In this document: positions 14,689 through 23,574 of the stretch, piece after piece
How positions within the stretch are numbered: position 1 is the first letter of the stretch
Layout: each line of letters opens with the position of its first letter
From: a virus
IMG/VR virus record: IMGVR_UViG_3300006810_000296
Location: 1-27,473 of that record
Reading direction: 5' to 3' (one strand)
Length of the DNA stretch: 27,473 bases
The notes under the pieces: generated by a model
Database searches by the model: none
Seen by the model: the letters and a program-made list of their open reading frames with translations, nothing else
Told to the model about the DNA's origin: nothing
Program-made: the position numbers and the translations under genes

Positions 14689-16131
14689 ATGGGATACCGC
14701 GTCACAGAAGAATATCAGCCACAATACAGGCAGGTCAGGCCCTACATGCAGACTGGCCCCTTGCCCGGCGACCGTTTCGACAAAATCCGGCAGCAGATTG
14801 CTGAAGAAGGCAGAGTTCGAGCGCAAGGGCTCCAGGACCTTGTCGAGAAGCCGATCGAGGCATGGCAAAAGGCCAGCGACAGGGCTTTGCAGCGTGGCGC
14901 GACAGAAGAAGCAATCGAGACCCAGCGCGCACAGCGGCAGCTTTCGGGACTTCAGCAACGAAAGGCGCAGCAGGACCTTGCACTTGCTGAAGAGTTTGGA
15001 CGAGCAGAGCGCGAAGCATCACTTGCGAGCACCCGCGAACAGATGGAAGCATCTCGAGTCCAGCGAGCCCTAGCAGAAGAACAGGCCGATATCATGCGCG
15101 AGGAGCTTCCGACGGGGCGCACGGTGATGCAAGAGCAGATTCTTGCGCCAATCGAAGCGAGCCAGCGCAGCGCACAGCTTGCAGAGCGGCAAATGAACAT
15201 CGCAGAGCGCAACGCGGTAGCCCAGGCGGAGAATTTGAGACTTCAGCGCAAAGTGACCCAGCTTGGAATCGACGAGCAGGAGCGAGCGGCGCGAGTTCGA
15301 GGGTTCCAAGCACAGATTGCAGCGGAGACGGACCCGCAGCAAAGAGCAGCACTGATTGACAATCTCAAAGAGCTAGGGACAGCAGACGAGATTGGTCAGG
15401 CAGTGTCAAATCTCAAGGCCGGAGAGCTTCAAAATGAAATGATGCGCCGCCTGATGATTCAGAGCGACCCAGTAGAACAGAACAGACTACAGCGCAGCGT
15501 GGAAGCGCAGCGAGCTTCACAGGTAGCCAATTCTGTGACGCAGGAGCTGGACCAGGCGATTGCAGACCTGTCATCGGCAGCGCCAGACAGTTCGGAAGCG
15601 CAGAGCGCAGCCTTGCGGATTGCACAGATTCTTGAACGCTATGGATACACGACCGAAGCGGAGTCGATGGGCAGCAAATGGGACTTTGAGCTTGGGAATG
15701 TGCTTCAGGGCAAGAATCCGGTCCAGTCTCGAACGCAGATTGCGAAAGAGGCAAGAGCTAAGCTCTACAGGCGCATTGCGGCAGATATAGAAGCCCAGTA
15801 CGGCGACTTTTCGAGCCAGAAGCAGTTTGCAGATCAACTCAGACGCAAAAGCTTGAACATGGGCGAGCAGATGTCGACGGGAAATCTGTTCCAGGCGCAG
15901 GGAGGCAATGCCATCCCGACAGTTCCAGGCATTTACAACCCAATCGCGCCCCAGCCTGGTCAGCAAATTCAACCTGCACAGACGCCGCAGTTTGAGAGAG
16001 CGCCGGACGGTTCAATCAGGCTTAAGCAGCCGAATCAACAGGCGGCGCAGAGTCAGCCGGGAATGTTGACGCCGCAAATGCTCGATATTCTCAAACAGGG
16101 ACGTCAGAGAACACAGGTGGGCGGACGATGA
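14689..16131 (+). CDS. Internal virion-type coiled-coil protein, 480 aa
   Basis: ATG 14689 is preferred because AGGGGG lies 5-6 nt upstream; a GTG at 14683 lies directly against that site. The protein is almost wholly helical and hydrophilic, with long Gln, Arg, Ala and Glu-rich coiled coils from about residue 20 to 310 (EEAIETQRAQRQLSGLQQRK; ALAEEQADIMREELP). It ends in a Pro/Gln-rich tail. This matches ejected internal core proteins in style and position. No lytic transglycosylase or other enzyme motif is visible in it. Confidence 0.6.
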   Translation: MGYRVTEEYQPQYRQVRPYMQTGPLPGDRFDKIRQQIAEEGRVRAQGLQDLVEKPIEAWQKASDRALQRGATEEAIETQRAQRQLSGLQQRKAQQDLALAEEFGRAEREASLASTREQMEASRVQRALAEEQADIMREELPTGRTVMQEQILAPIEASQRSAQLAERQMNIAERNAVAQAENLRLQRKVTQLGIDEQERAARVRGFQAQIAAETDPQQRAALIDNLKELGTADEIGQAVSNLKAGELQNEMMRRLMIQSDPVEQNRLQRSVEAQRASQVANSVTQELDQAIADLSSAAPDSSEAQSAALRIAQILERYGYTTEAESMGSKWDFELGNVLQGKNPVQSRTQIAKEARAKLYRRIAADIEAQYGDFSSQKQFADQLRRKSLNMGEQMSTGNLFQAQGGNAIPTVPGIYNPIAPQPGQQIQPAQTPQFERAPDGSIRLKQPNQQAAQSQPGMLTPQMLDILKQGRQRTQVGGR

Positions 16132-17672
16132 GCTACGAAATCGAAATTCAGGCGCAGGACGGAAGTACGGCGACCGTTCCCGCGAGTAAGGTCGTCTCAG
16201 ACCTTCAAAATGTGGGAGTCCAGGCGACTCTTTCCCCAGATGGTCAGATGCTCCAGTATGACTTAGAGGGGACTCCAATGGAGATGCCTCTAACTGATTT
16301 TGTCGAGCAGTCCATCGGGCCAGTGCTCTCACTTTCGTTCTTGCCGCAGGCTACAGACTTCACGACCGTCGATCCAGAACTCAGGCTCGGAATCGAGAAC
16401 CTTCCAAACGACAGCTTGCGGCGCAAGTATCTGGAGCTGAATCTTGAGAGCCAAGGGATTGAGAATCCGCAGCTTGTGGGCAAGGGCTCAGACTGGGCTC
16501 TTTTCGATCCGACCGACGGAACCTACAAAGCGTTGACAAACAAGCCTGGACTCGACCTCTCCGAACTCGGCCAAGTGGGCGCAATTGGAGCCCAGGCCAT
16601 TGGCTCGATCCTTGGCGGAGCTTTGGGAGCTGGCGCAGGCACAGCAGCAACACCAGGATTTGGATCATTCGCAGGCGGGGCAGCAGGTGCGGCACTTGGT
16701 GGCCAGCTCGGACGCGGCGCGGTGGATGCCTACCTTGCGGCAGCCCAGCCAGGATACAGAAACTTTCTCGGGAGTCTTGGGGGTGAAGAGTTCGCAGAGA
16801 TTGCAAATGAGCGAACCAGACAGGCCGCTCTTGATATGGCCTTTGGAGGTCTTGCGGGCGGTATCGGTGCACTTGTCCCAGCTCTGAGCAAGGGCGCAAT
16901 CACAAGAGGCGGCGCAGCGGCAGGGCTTGGACTCGAGAAAGCGGCAGGCGCAGGGCGCAAAGTGCTCGGTGCAGCCCAGAATCCACTTGGCCAACAGCTC
17001 GGCGCAGAACTTGCCTTCGGAACTGGACCGATTCAGCTCGGTGCGTGGCTCGCGCAGGCTCCAGCGTGGCTAACGAAGAAGGCTCCACAGTTGATGGGAT
17101 GGACGGGGCGCAAGACAGGCAGCGAGGGACTCGAGAATCTCGCAGAAGAGCTTGGGAAGCGAGTGCCAGGCGGCATTCCAGCCGACGATTTTGTCAGACA
17201 ATGGCAAGCGCGATTCGGCGGCGGCTTCAGACCAGGGCCAGGAATGCAGGAGGCTGGAGCCGAGGAGGTTCTAGGTCGCGCAGGCCGGAAGGTTGGGCAG
17301 AAGTTTGACCAATGGCGAAATGCCCGCAACGCAGCCAAGGAGCAAAAGGCTTGGGAGTTCGATATGGGAGTTCGAGGCAGGAAGCCGACAAATTTCCTGA
17401 ACGAGAATCTCGGCCCGTGGAGCGCACAGCAGGGGCTGGAATCTCTAGGTAAGAGTGTTGGGCGCGGCGCAGAGGCTATCGGTTCGATCGGTCGAGGAGT
17501 TGAGGGCGCAATTGAGCAGGGAATGCGAGGCGTGTACGGAGCGACTCGCGCAGGACTCTACCCAGTTGAGAAACTCGGCCAAGGAATGCGGGTCGGATTC
17601 GGACTTGCCCAACCCCTCGAGTATAGGACGTATGGCGCACTTGGCAGTAGACTGACAGAAGAACAATTTTAG
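16128..17672 (+). CDS. Internal virion-type glycine-rich protein, 514 aa
   Basis: The start lies in an ATGA overlap. Residues 1-60 form a small beta-rich domain (SYEIEIQAQDGSTATVPASK), followed by a helical region with a second small domain (KGSDWALFDPTDGTYKAL, about 119-136). Residues 150-280 are a run of glycine-zipper segments (IGAQAIGSILGGALGAGAG; GGAAGAALGGQLGRGA; GGLAGGIGALVPALS). The C-terminal half is basic with many Gly and Arg. Glycine-zipper stretches of this kind occur in ejected proteins that cross the host envelope. It is the third of three large genes of this kind in a row. Confidence 0.6.
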   Translation: MSYEIEIQAQDGSTATVPASKVVSDLQNVGVQATLSPDGQMLQYDLEGTPMEMPLTDFVEQSIGPVLSLSFLPQATDFTTVDPELRLGIENLPNDSLRRKYLELNLESQGIENPQLVGKGSDWALFDPTDGTYKALTNKPGLDLSELGQVGAIGAQAIGSILGGALGAGAGTAATPGFGSFAGGAAGAALGGQLGRGAVDAYLAAAQPGYRNFLGSLGGEEFAEIANERTRQAALDMAFGGLAGGIGALVPALSKGAITRGGAAAGLGLEKAAGAGRKVLGAAQNPLGQQLGAELAFGTGPIQLGAWLAQAPAWLTKKAPQLMGWTGRKTGSEGLENLAEELGKRVPGGIPADDFVRQWQARFGGGFRPGPGMQEAGAEEVLGRAGRKVGQKFDQWRNARNAAKEQKAWEFDMGVRGRKPTNFLNENLGPWSAQQGLESLGKSVGRGAEAIGSIGRGVEGAIEQGMRGVYGATRAGLYPVEKLGQGMRVGFGLAQPLEYRTYGALGSRLTEEQF

Positions 17673-17683
17673 GGAGACCAGCA

Positions 17684-18133
17684 ATGGCATTTGCATTGAC
17701 GGATGCGAATTTCGGGAAAATCGAAATTCCAACAGCAATCAAGAAAAGAGGGCTTCAGTACATTGAATTGAAGGTGACTCGCGGAGCCTCCGATACGGAT
17801 CTCGACATCGGCAACAGCGCAGGGACCTTTTGGACCGCAGCAATCGCAGATGGGACATATGGGACACTTGCGACAAACGCACTTCGTGAGTTCCAAAAAA
17901 TCGAAGACAAGATTGACGGAATTGTCAGCCTTGAGATTCTCGGCGCAAATGCCCCTCTCTTGCGTGTTGCGTCTGCATCTGCCGCGACGAACTACGACGT
18001 TTCAAACGGCGGAACTTATCCGCTCGTTGTGCCAGAAGTGACGCTATTCAATGACGCAGCCCCAGCAACGCTATCCGTGCGGCTTGTGGTATCTTTGACC
18101 GACGAAACAAACACAGTTGACTTCAGCTACTGA
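17684..18133 (+). CDS. Beta-rich structural protein, first of a tandem pair, 149 aa
   Basis: GGGAGA lies about 8 nt upstream of the ATG. The protein is beta-rich and acidic with no Cys. It shares a signature with the next gene: LELxxT-type strand, then TDLDIGNSAGTFWT here and VTLDIGDTSGTFWT there, at similar positions. Both begin MAF and end in a strand pattern typical of beta-sandwich virion proteins. The pair sits between the internal virion genes and the portal. Strong separate ribosome sites suggest many copies. A decoration or appendage role is possible but not shown. Confidence 0.7.
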   Translation: MAFALTDANFGKIEIPTAIKKRGLQYIELKVTRGASDTDLDIGNSAGTFWTAAIADGTYGTLATNALREFQKIEDKIDGIVSLEILGANAPLLRVASASAATNYDVSNGGTYPLVVPEVTLFNDAAPATLSVRLVVSLTDETNTVDFSY

Positions 18134-18145
18134 GGAGAATTTGAA

Positions 18146-18565
18146 ATGGCTTTCGGACTTTCATCAATCAAGGCATATGGCGTTCCTTCTTACGAGTACA
18201 GCGGCAACAAGTTCGTCCAACATCTGGAGCTTGAAATCACAGGCACCACAGCAGACGTTACTCTCGACATTGGCGACACAAGCGGGACATTCTGGACTGA
18301 CGTTTCGGACGCGGCAGCAGCCAAAGTGATCGACCAGATTTACGCGAAGGTCGAAAAGCACTTCTCCCTGAGCGTTCCCGAACTGCTCGCAAAGGTTCCA
18401 ATTGCTTCGGGTGACACTGTAGCGACCGGAGAGTACAAAGTTGCTTCGCCAGAGAGCACAAGCTTCGAAATCACTCTCTTCGCAAATGAGGGGCTCACAT
18501 CGTACAATCTCGCAATGAGCTGGAGCCTCCAAGACGGAGAGCTGCCAATTGAGTATGCTGGATGA
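18146..18565 (+). CDS. Beta-rich structural protein, second of a tandem pair, 139 aa
   Basis: A strong GAGGAGA site lies 7-8 nt before the ATG; the same GGAGAATT(T)GAAATGGC context precedes the gene at 4160. The protein is a divergent paralogue of the preceding one, with the clearest match over residues about 30-52 (LELEITGTTADVTLDIGDTS). The rest has diverged, though length and strand pattern are kept. It overlaps the following gene by 4 nt. A six-pair mini-hairpin (CTTCAG/CTGAGG) touches the ribosome site but spans the upstream stop codon, so upstream translation would disturb it. Confidence 0.7.
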   Translation: MAFGLSSIKAYGVPSYEYSGNKFVQHLELEITGTTADVTLDIGDTSGTFWTDVSDAAAAKVIDQIYAKVEKHFSLSVPELLAKVPIASGDTVATGEYKVASPESTSFEITLFANEGLTSYNLAMSWSLQDGELPIEYAG

Positions 18566-18822
18566 ATGATCTGACGAAACACTATCTGCTCCAGACGATT
18601 GAAGTTATGGAGCAGAATTTTTTGAGCCAACTCAAAGTGCTTCGGGGCACAATCCTTGCAAGTATGCCTGAAGAGGTGAAGGCCCCGACGCGAGTCGAAA
18701 TGAAGAGGAAGGAAGTTGACGCAAACGCGGAACTTGCCAAGTTCTTCGGCGACATCGAAGGCGTGAACGTAAGGGGAGCAGATGAGCGCAACATTCCAGC
18801 CAGCGAAACGGGAGACAAGTGA
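18562..18822 (+). CDS. Hypothetical small protein, 86 aa
   Basis: The start lies in an ATGA overlap with the previous gene. Residues 1-35 form an amphipathic helix (HYLLQTIEVMEQNFLSQLKV). The rest is charged and probably disordered. The end overlaps the portal gene by 41 nt, which is long for this window but leaves the portal start with a GGGG site. Its place just before the portal suggests a head role, but nothing more can be said. Confidence 0.65.
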   Translation: MNDLTKHYLLQTIEVMEQNFLSQLKVLRGTILASMPEEVKAPTRVEMKRKEVDANAELAKFFGDIEGVNVRGADERNIPASETGDK

Positions 18823-21235
18823 TCTTCCCTGGTGCGAAGATTCCGTAGAAAAGCTGGGATCGACCGTCTCCACTTTCGTCGAAAAGAACGAAAGCTATAT
18901 CGGCGAATGGGGCAAACGTTGGTACGAGAATTTTCAGTTCATCTACGGCAATCAGTCGGTGATGTGGAATGAGAAATACGGCGTACCCGTAGACTATGAC
19001 TTCCTTCGCCAGCAAACACCGTCAGTCAATCAGCAGAGTCAGACCAACGTCAGCCGAACCATTTTCGAGGCTTTGAAGGCTCTGATTTTCTCCTCTATGC
19101 CTGACTGGGACGTAGCGACTGAAGAAGAGAGCCACAGACAAGGCAAACGCTTCCAGAAGATTTGCCAGAAGCTTTTGGATTGCTACAGCGAGCGCCTGAA
19201 CCTCGAAGAGCAGCTTGACGACGCAGCAGGAATCTTTACCGGATTCGGAATGGTCGCAGGCAAAGTCTCTTGGGACAAGGCGCGCGGTGGTGTGCGCACA
19301 GTGCCAAAGATGGTCGAGAAAGAAATCACAGTCCAGACAACCGAGTATATCGAAACCCCTCAGGGGATTGTTGAAGTCCCAACAGTCGCGCTTGATGAAA
19401 ACGGTGATCCAGTCGTTGAAACGCGGTTGGTTGAAGCTCGCGATTCAAGCGGTGCTGTCATCACTGAGACGAAATGGGAAGGTGATGCCAGGTTAGACAT
19501 TCTGACACCGTTTGAATACCGGCGCGACCCGACGTCTCACGACGGTAACGACGCAAAATACTATCAGCACTTGCGAATCCTCGACTTTGATGACTTCTTG
19601 CGCGAGTACGACGAGCACGAGGGACGGACGAGATTCTACAAAGACATTCGCCCAGGACTTTTCGAAGGCGAGCGGTGCTATCGCTACGCTCTGCGCCATT
19701 ACATGAGAATGGTCTTTGTCACTCCCGTCGTCGACGATAGACGCGGTGGAGTTGGGACAATGAGCCGAGTCAAGCGCGACTTGCAGGATCACAAACTGCT
19801 CGTCATCGAACACTATGACAAGCCATGCCCCGAGAAGTGGCCAGAGGGTCGCAAGCTTGTCATCGTCAACGGCTACTGCACGCACGTTCACAAGCCGCAG
19901 TTTACGACCAAGAAGCCAGGCGGATGGCATCCGTTCTGCGAGGCCAACTGGCTGAAACTCAGACCAAGCCCGATGGCAACCTCTGCCATGAACGATGTGA
20001 CAGCAAAGAATCGCGAGCTGAACAGACTGGACAGCTTGATTGACACGAGCACTATGCGGAACCTGGGCTCTATGCTCCTCGTCAAAACAGGCGCAGGACT
20101 GGACCCACAGCGCATCTTTGGCGAGCCTGGGCAGATACACGAAGTCAACAACGTCATGGACGTGGCGCGGTGGGTCAGGGATGACCAGCCGGTGCCGAAT
20201 GTGCTGGACAAGCTTCGGGAACAAAAGAAGCAGGACAGCTACGAAATCTCTGGAGCCCAGGACGCTCTGAGAGGCGACCGTACCAAGGGCGTGACATCTG
20301 GATATATGCTTAAGATGCTCCAGGAGAGAGAAGAAGCGAGACTTTCACCCGCAAGGCGCAGATTTGAACGCTGGGTCTCGACATTGGGTGAGAAGATGAT
20401 CGCTTGCGTCCGCTCCAATGCTGAGAATCTTGGAGAGGACATTTTCGGGACTCTGAAGCGCAGTGCAGCGGGAGAGTTCACAGCAAGCGACATTCAGACA
20501 TTCTTGCGGACTCCTCTTGATTTCGGAGTCGATATTCGAGTGGAACCAGGTTCAATGATTGCCAAGAGCAAGGCGAGCATCCAGGCGACCTTGCTTGATG
20601 TAGTGCAGAAAACTCCAGCGGGTGCGAGACTCGAGAATCCCGCAGTGCTGGACAAGTTCTTGAAGTTCTTCGACGCCGACTTGCTCAGAGACCAGAGCGC
20701 GATGCACAGGGACCGCGCAGAGAAAGAGAACGAAAAGTTTGCAGACTTGGGACAGCTTGGACCGAGTGCGAAGGGTGTTAACATGCCTATGGTGATGCCT
20801 ATCGACGATGACGCCTTGCACATCCAAGAGCACGAGGCGGACATGATCGAGAAGGCCGAAGAGCTTCAGGCGAATCCGTTCGAGCTCGAAATGCGGCTTT
20901 TCCATATCGAGATGCACCGGATTGCAGCGAAAGAGAAGAAGGGCGAGCTTGTGCCAGGCTCTATCAACACCTTCCCGCAGACCTACGAGCAGTACAAATC
21001 TCTGGGAGCGCCAACAGCGGGCCAAGTCGTTCAAGGTCAGGTCCAGACCGACCAGGCGAAGAAGATGCAGCCTCCTCCGCCTCCGCAGCAGCCAAACGGA
21101 GCCACAGCGCAGCCAAAACCGCCACAGGCCCCTACAGGACAGCAGCCAGCGCCAGGCATGGCAGGACCGCCACTTAAGCAGCCAAGTGCGCCAGCGGCGA
21201 ACACTCCACCGGCAGCGCAGGGAGGCCCGACATGA
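18782..21235 (+). CDS. Portal protein, P22-like, 817 aa
   Basis: The portal is the dodecameric ring through which DNA enters and leaves the head. The length, the N-terminal pattern (WGKRWYENFQFIYGNQSV), and a core segment with GDRTKGVTSGYMLKMLQER followed by ARRRFERWVSTLGEKM match the P22/podovirus portal type (P22 gp1 is 725 aa). The C-terminal 100 residues are Gln, Pro and Ala-rich and probably disordered. ATG 18782 follows AAGGGGAG. The gene lies 11 kb downstream of the large terminase, whereas in most tailed phages the two are close. It overlaps the next gene by 4 nt. Confidence 0.8.
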   Translation: MSATFQPAKRETSDLPWCEDSVEKLGSTVSTFVEKNESYIGEWGKRWYENFQFIYGNQSVMWNEKYGVPVDYDFLRQQTPSVNQQSQTNVSRTIFEALKALIFSSMPDWDVATEEESHRQGKRFQKICQKLLDCYSERLNLEEQLDDAAGIFTGFGMVAGKVSWDKARGGVRTVPKMVEKEITVQTTEYIETPQGIVEVPTVALDENGDPVVETRLVEARDSSGAVITETKWEGDARLDILTPFEYRRDPTSHDGNDAKYYQHLRILDFDDFLREYDEHEGRTRFYKDIRPGLFEGERCYRYALRHYMRMVFVTPVVDDRRGGVGTMSRVKRDLQDHKLLVIEHYDKPCPEKWPEGRKLVIVNGYCTHVHKPQFTTKKPGGWHPFCEANWLKLRPSPMATSAMNDVTAKNRELNRLDSLIDTSTMRNLGSMLLVKTGAGLDPQRIFGEPGQIHEVNNVMDVARWVRDDQPVPNVLDKLREQKKQDSYEISGAQDALRGDRTKGVTSGYMLKMLQEREEARLSPARRRFERWVSTLGEKMIACVRSNAENLGEDIFGTLKRSAAGEFTASDIQTFLRTPLDFGVDIRVEPGSMIAKSKASIQATLLDVVQKTPAGARLENPAVLDKFLKFFDADLLRDQSAMHRDRAEKENEKFADLGQLGPSAKGVNMPMVMPIDDDALHIQEHEADMIEKAEELQANPFELEMRLFHIEMHRIAAKEKKGELVPGSINTFPQTYEQYKSLGAPTAGQVVQGQVQTDQAKKMQPPPPPQQPNGATAQPKPPQAPTGQQPAPGMAGPPLKQPSAPAANTPPAAQGGPT

Positions 21236-21756
21236 TCGCAAAAATCATCAATCTCGCAGAGGCTCGTGGATGGAAGGCTTTAGAAAAGGCTCTGAAGAGA
21301 GATCAATATCTCGAATCGGTTACGAAAACCAATAACCCAGTATATTTTGCAGACAAGTATGACGCAGGGAATAAAGCCATTGGGCGGGGTATGGAGCTTG
21401 TTGCCGTGGCAAAACCTAAAAGCCAAAGCGAAGGCATTCCAACATTCTGGCGCGACTTGTTCAGGGAGGATATGCCTGGCTTCCATGTTGCTGACGCATT
21501 CAAGGGCAATCGCAAAGGCGGGGGCGTTGTCAGTCAAAACCAAAGAGCCATGCAAATCTACGGCCCGACCAACGATGAATACTGGAAGATTCGGGAAAGA
21601 AGAGGACTGAGCGCCGACCCTTCAAAGTGGACACCTGAAAACTTAAGAGAGGGGCACACGCGAACTGACCGAACTCTTTCTGAGTTGATGCTAGATTTTA
21701 CCGTCAATCGACGTGAGAAGCCTTCAATCTTCTTTGCAGATGGAACGACGCTATGA
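21232..21756 (+). CDS. Hypothetical protein, 174 aa
   Basis: The start lies in an ATGA overlap with the portal stop. The N-terminus is a basic helix (EARGWKALEKALKRDQYLES). The middle is Gly, Arg and Lys-rich, and the C-terminal part contains IYGPTNDEYWKIRERRGLS and an ordered end (LSELMLDFTVNRREKPSIFF). It is basic overall, unlike the acidic genes that follow. No enzyme motif or membrane span is visible. Coupling to the portal suggests a head function. Confidence 0.7.
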   Translation: MIAKIINLAEARGWKALEKALKRDQYLESVTKTNNPVYFADKYDAGNKAIGRGMELVAVAKPKSQSEGIPTFWRDLFREDMPGFHVADAFKGNRKGGGVVSQNQRAMQIYGPTNDEYWKIRERRGLSADPSKWTPENLREGHTRTDRTLSELMLDFTVNRREKPSIFFADGTTL

Positions 21757-22214
21757 ACGATGTGCAGCGCAGACAAAAGGCATTGGCAGTTGTGAGGGAC
21801 ATGGACACTGACGCAATCGTTGAGATGATTCAGCTTGCGCCAGAGGGCAAAATTCCAACCCCTGCTTTTGACGAGCTGATGCAGACTCTAGCTAAGGAAG
21901 AGGAGACTCCGGATCTTGATGCAGAACTCTTCATGAACGAGCGGACGCCAGACCTCGAAATCACAGAAATCGACCGGTCCATGCCGCAGCCAGGCTTGAG
22001 AGCTTCTGAGGTCATTTCTCAAAAATTCGTACTGGGCCAAGGTCCCTTGGAGCCGGACAAATCGCGTATCATGTTCGCAGGGCCAGGAAAGATGGAGGCC
22101 GAGAAGCTTTCGCTTGATGACTTGGACACTCCAGACGCGGAGTATCTAGGCAAGCTCTACGAGTCCGACGGAAGCGACAGAGAAAACTACTCAGACGACG
22201 AGAGCTGGATATGA
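21753..22214 (+). CDS. Hypothetical strongly acidic protein, 153 aa
   Basis: The start lies in an ATGA overlap. The chain is rich in Asp and Glu, especially the C-terminal 40 residues (SLDDLDTPDAEYLGKLYESD). It has a short N-terminal helix (VVRDMDTDAIVEMIQL) and little hydrophobic core, so much of it may be disordered. Acidic, flexible proteins beside portals can act as assembly chaperones or DNA mimics, but there is no direct support here. It overlaps the next gene by 4 nt. Confidence 0.68.
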   Translation: MNDVQRRQKALAVVRDMDTDAIVEMIQLAPEGKIPTPAFDELMQTLAKEEETPDLDAELFMNERTPDLEITEIDRSMPQPGLRASEVISQKFVLGQGPLEPDKSRIMFAGPGKMEAEKLSLDDLDTPDAEYLGKLYESDGSDRENYSDDESWI

Positions 22215-22441
22215 GCATTTTGGACAGGATGAAAAGCGACGATGAGCGGCTAGCGGCAATCATGCAGCGGGTAGGGAGTTCGTTTGACCCTGCGACCATG
22301 CCTCCAGACATGCGCATTGAACACATCGAACTCAAGCGCAAGAAGCCCAGGCTAAGCAAGATTCTAGGTGACGCCAATCCGCTCAAGGCTGAAGATGCTG
22401 AGCTTTTGCGCGAGTATTTTAGACTGACGAAGGGGAGCTGA
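22211..22441 (+). CDS. Hypothetical small charged protein, 76 aa
   Basis: The start lies in an ATGA overlap. Helical ends (ILDRMKSDDERLAAIMQRVG; AEDAELLREYFRL) flank a basic centre (IELKRKKPRLSKIL). There is no membrane span. It is part of the coupled run 18146-22441 around the portal. Function unknown. Confidence 0.68.
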   Translation: MSILDRMKSDDERLAAIMQRVGSSFDPATMPPDMRIEHIELKRKKPRLSKILGDANPLKAEDAELLREYFRLTKGS

Positions 22442-22443
22442 GA

Positions 22444-22926
22444 ATGGAAAGCTATGTTGTTCAAATCGACAACGTAATCGACAACACAGGGGTTCTGACT
22501 CAGATTTACCCCGATTGGATGACAGCAGGATCAGCGCCAGCCGCAGGGGTGGAGATTCGCCAGCCGGTCGACGGCATTCTTTACGAAATGGCAATCTACC
22601 CGGACGATGCTCAAGGCGGAATCCTCGAAGTCTACGACATCGCAGGCGAGAAGAGCGGGTCGAATGATGTGAATACCGCAACAGACATCACAGCTGCCTA
22701 TCTAGCTGCACAGCTTGCAAGAGACGAGCCCAGAGCGAAGCTCATTTGGAAGCAAGAGTTCAAAGCAGACCCAGGACTGACGACGAAGAAGTTCACGCAG
22801 CGGACTAAGATTCATTTCGGGCTTGCGGTTCGGTGGATTACAGCGGGCGTGACGACGGACACAAAGACGGCGAGCCTGAACATCACTTCAGAGGGTCTTT
22901 ACCGAAAAATTTCAGTTCAGGGGTAA
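22444..22926 (+). CDS. Beta-rich structural protein, 160 aa
   Basis: The start is 2 nt after the previous stop with GGGGAG upstream. The chain is beta-rich with alternating short strands (YVVQIDNVIDNTGVLTQIYP; ILYEMAIYPDDAQGGILEVY) and a C-terminal strand pair (TKTASLNITSEGLYRKISV). This looks like a beta-sandwich virion protein. It opens the appendage group that includes the next two genes. No specific family is recognised. Confidence 0.65.
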   Translation: MESYVVQIDNVIDNTGVLTQIYPDWMTAGSAPAAGVEIRQPVDGILYEMAIYPDDAQGGILEVYDIAGEKSGSNDVNTATDITAAYLAAQLARDEPRAKLIWKQEFKADPGLTTKKFTQRTKIHFGLAVRWITAGVTTDTKTASLNITSEGLYRKISVQG

Positions 22927-22929
22927 GCG

Positions 22930-23574
22930 ATGCCAACAACCTTACGCGAGTTCATCCAGAACAAGGCAAGCGACGACCAGGACGTAACGGTTGGCGTAGT
23001 CTTTTCCGTTGCTGGAACTGACGGCAAACTCTACGTGCTTGAAACGAACCCAGCCGACCCGACCTTGCCTACGGGTGCAGCACTCACATACGACCGTGAC
23101 GGAACACCGCAAACCCCGACTTACGACACGACGACGCCAGGCAATATTAGGCCCCTTCCAGTGATTCAAACGCTGGACGGCGCAGAGATTGACTACAACT
23201 CAGGAAACGCAGGCGCAGGTACACAGAGAGTTGTGCTTGCTTCCGACTCTCCAGCAATCCCTACGACAAGCGGCGAAACAGTCAGCGAGTTTGCGATAAA
23301 TGACAACAGCTCAACCAACATCACCACAGGCGGATATGTGGAGCTTATTGCATCTACAAGTGCGGATACTGTGGCGATTGAAATCTGGGACACCGGCGGA
23401 CGGTGGTACTATCTGGCAACGGGAGCGGCAGCCTCTGAAACGGATGTGCTCGTCATTCCGCCAGGCGGACAGGGAAAAATTCCATTAACCATTGCCTCAG
23501 GCACTCGTCTATCGGTTAAGGCCATTGATGGCACCGCAGACGCTGGATATTTGGGAATTAACACATATGCCTAA
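22930..23574 (+). CDS. Beta-rich virion/appendage protein, 214 aa
   Basis: The gene starts 3 nt after the previous stop. Residues about 96-110 hold GAGTQRVVLASDSPAIP, a motif I know from many phage structural proteins. The C-terminal 90 residues form a beta-sandwich-like domain (GGYVELIASTSADTVAIEIW; LVIPPGGQGKIPLTIASGTR) of a kind often found at the end of phage surface proteins. It lies directly before the fibre gene and overlaps it by 8 nt, so a tail-tip or head-surface role is likely. Confidence 0.65.
   Translation: MPTTLREFIQNKASDDQDVTVGVVFSVAGTDGKLYVLETNPADPTLPTGAALTYDRDGTPQTPTYDTTTPGNIRPLPVIQTLDGAEIDYNSGNAGAGTQRVVLASDSPAIPTTSGETVSEFAINDNSSTNITTGGYVELIASTSADTVAIEIWDTGGRWYYLATGAAASETDVLVIPPGGQGKIPLTIASGTRLSVKAIDGTADAGYLGINTYA

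Noticed and set aside
18119-18140. Mini-hairpin CTTCAG/CTGAGG at the ribosome site of 18146
   Set aside because: It has only six pairs including a wobble and spans the stop codon of the upstream gene, so upstream ribosomes would open it. Such a short stem is expected by chance.
19493-20224. Leftward open frame of 243 codons
   Set aside because: Opposite the portal core, which is conserved in character; no ribosome site or neighbouring leftward genes.
20552-21241. Leftward open frame of 229 codons rich in Leu, Arg and Trp
   Set aside because: Antisense of the portal C-terminus, whose Pro/Gln codons read as Trp, Arg and Leu in reverse.
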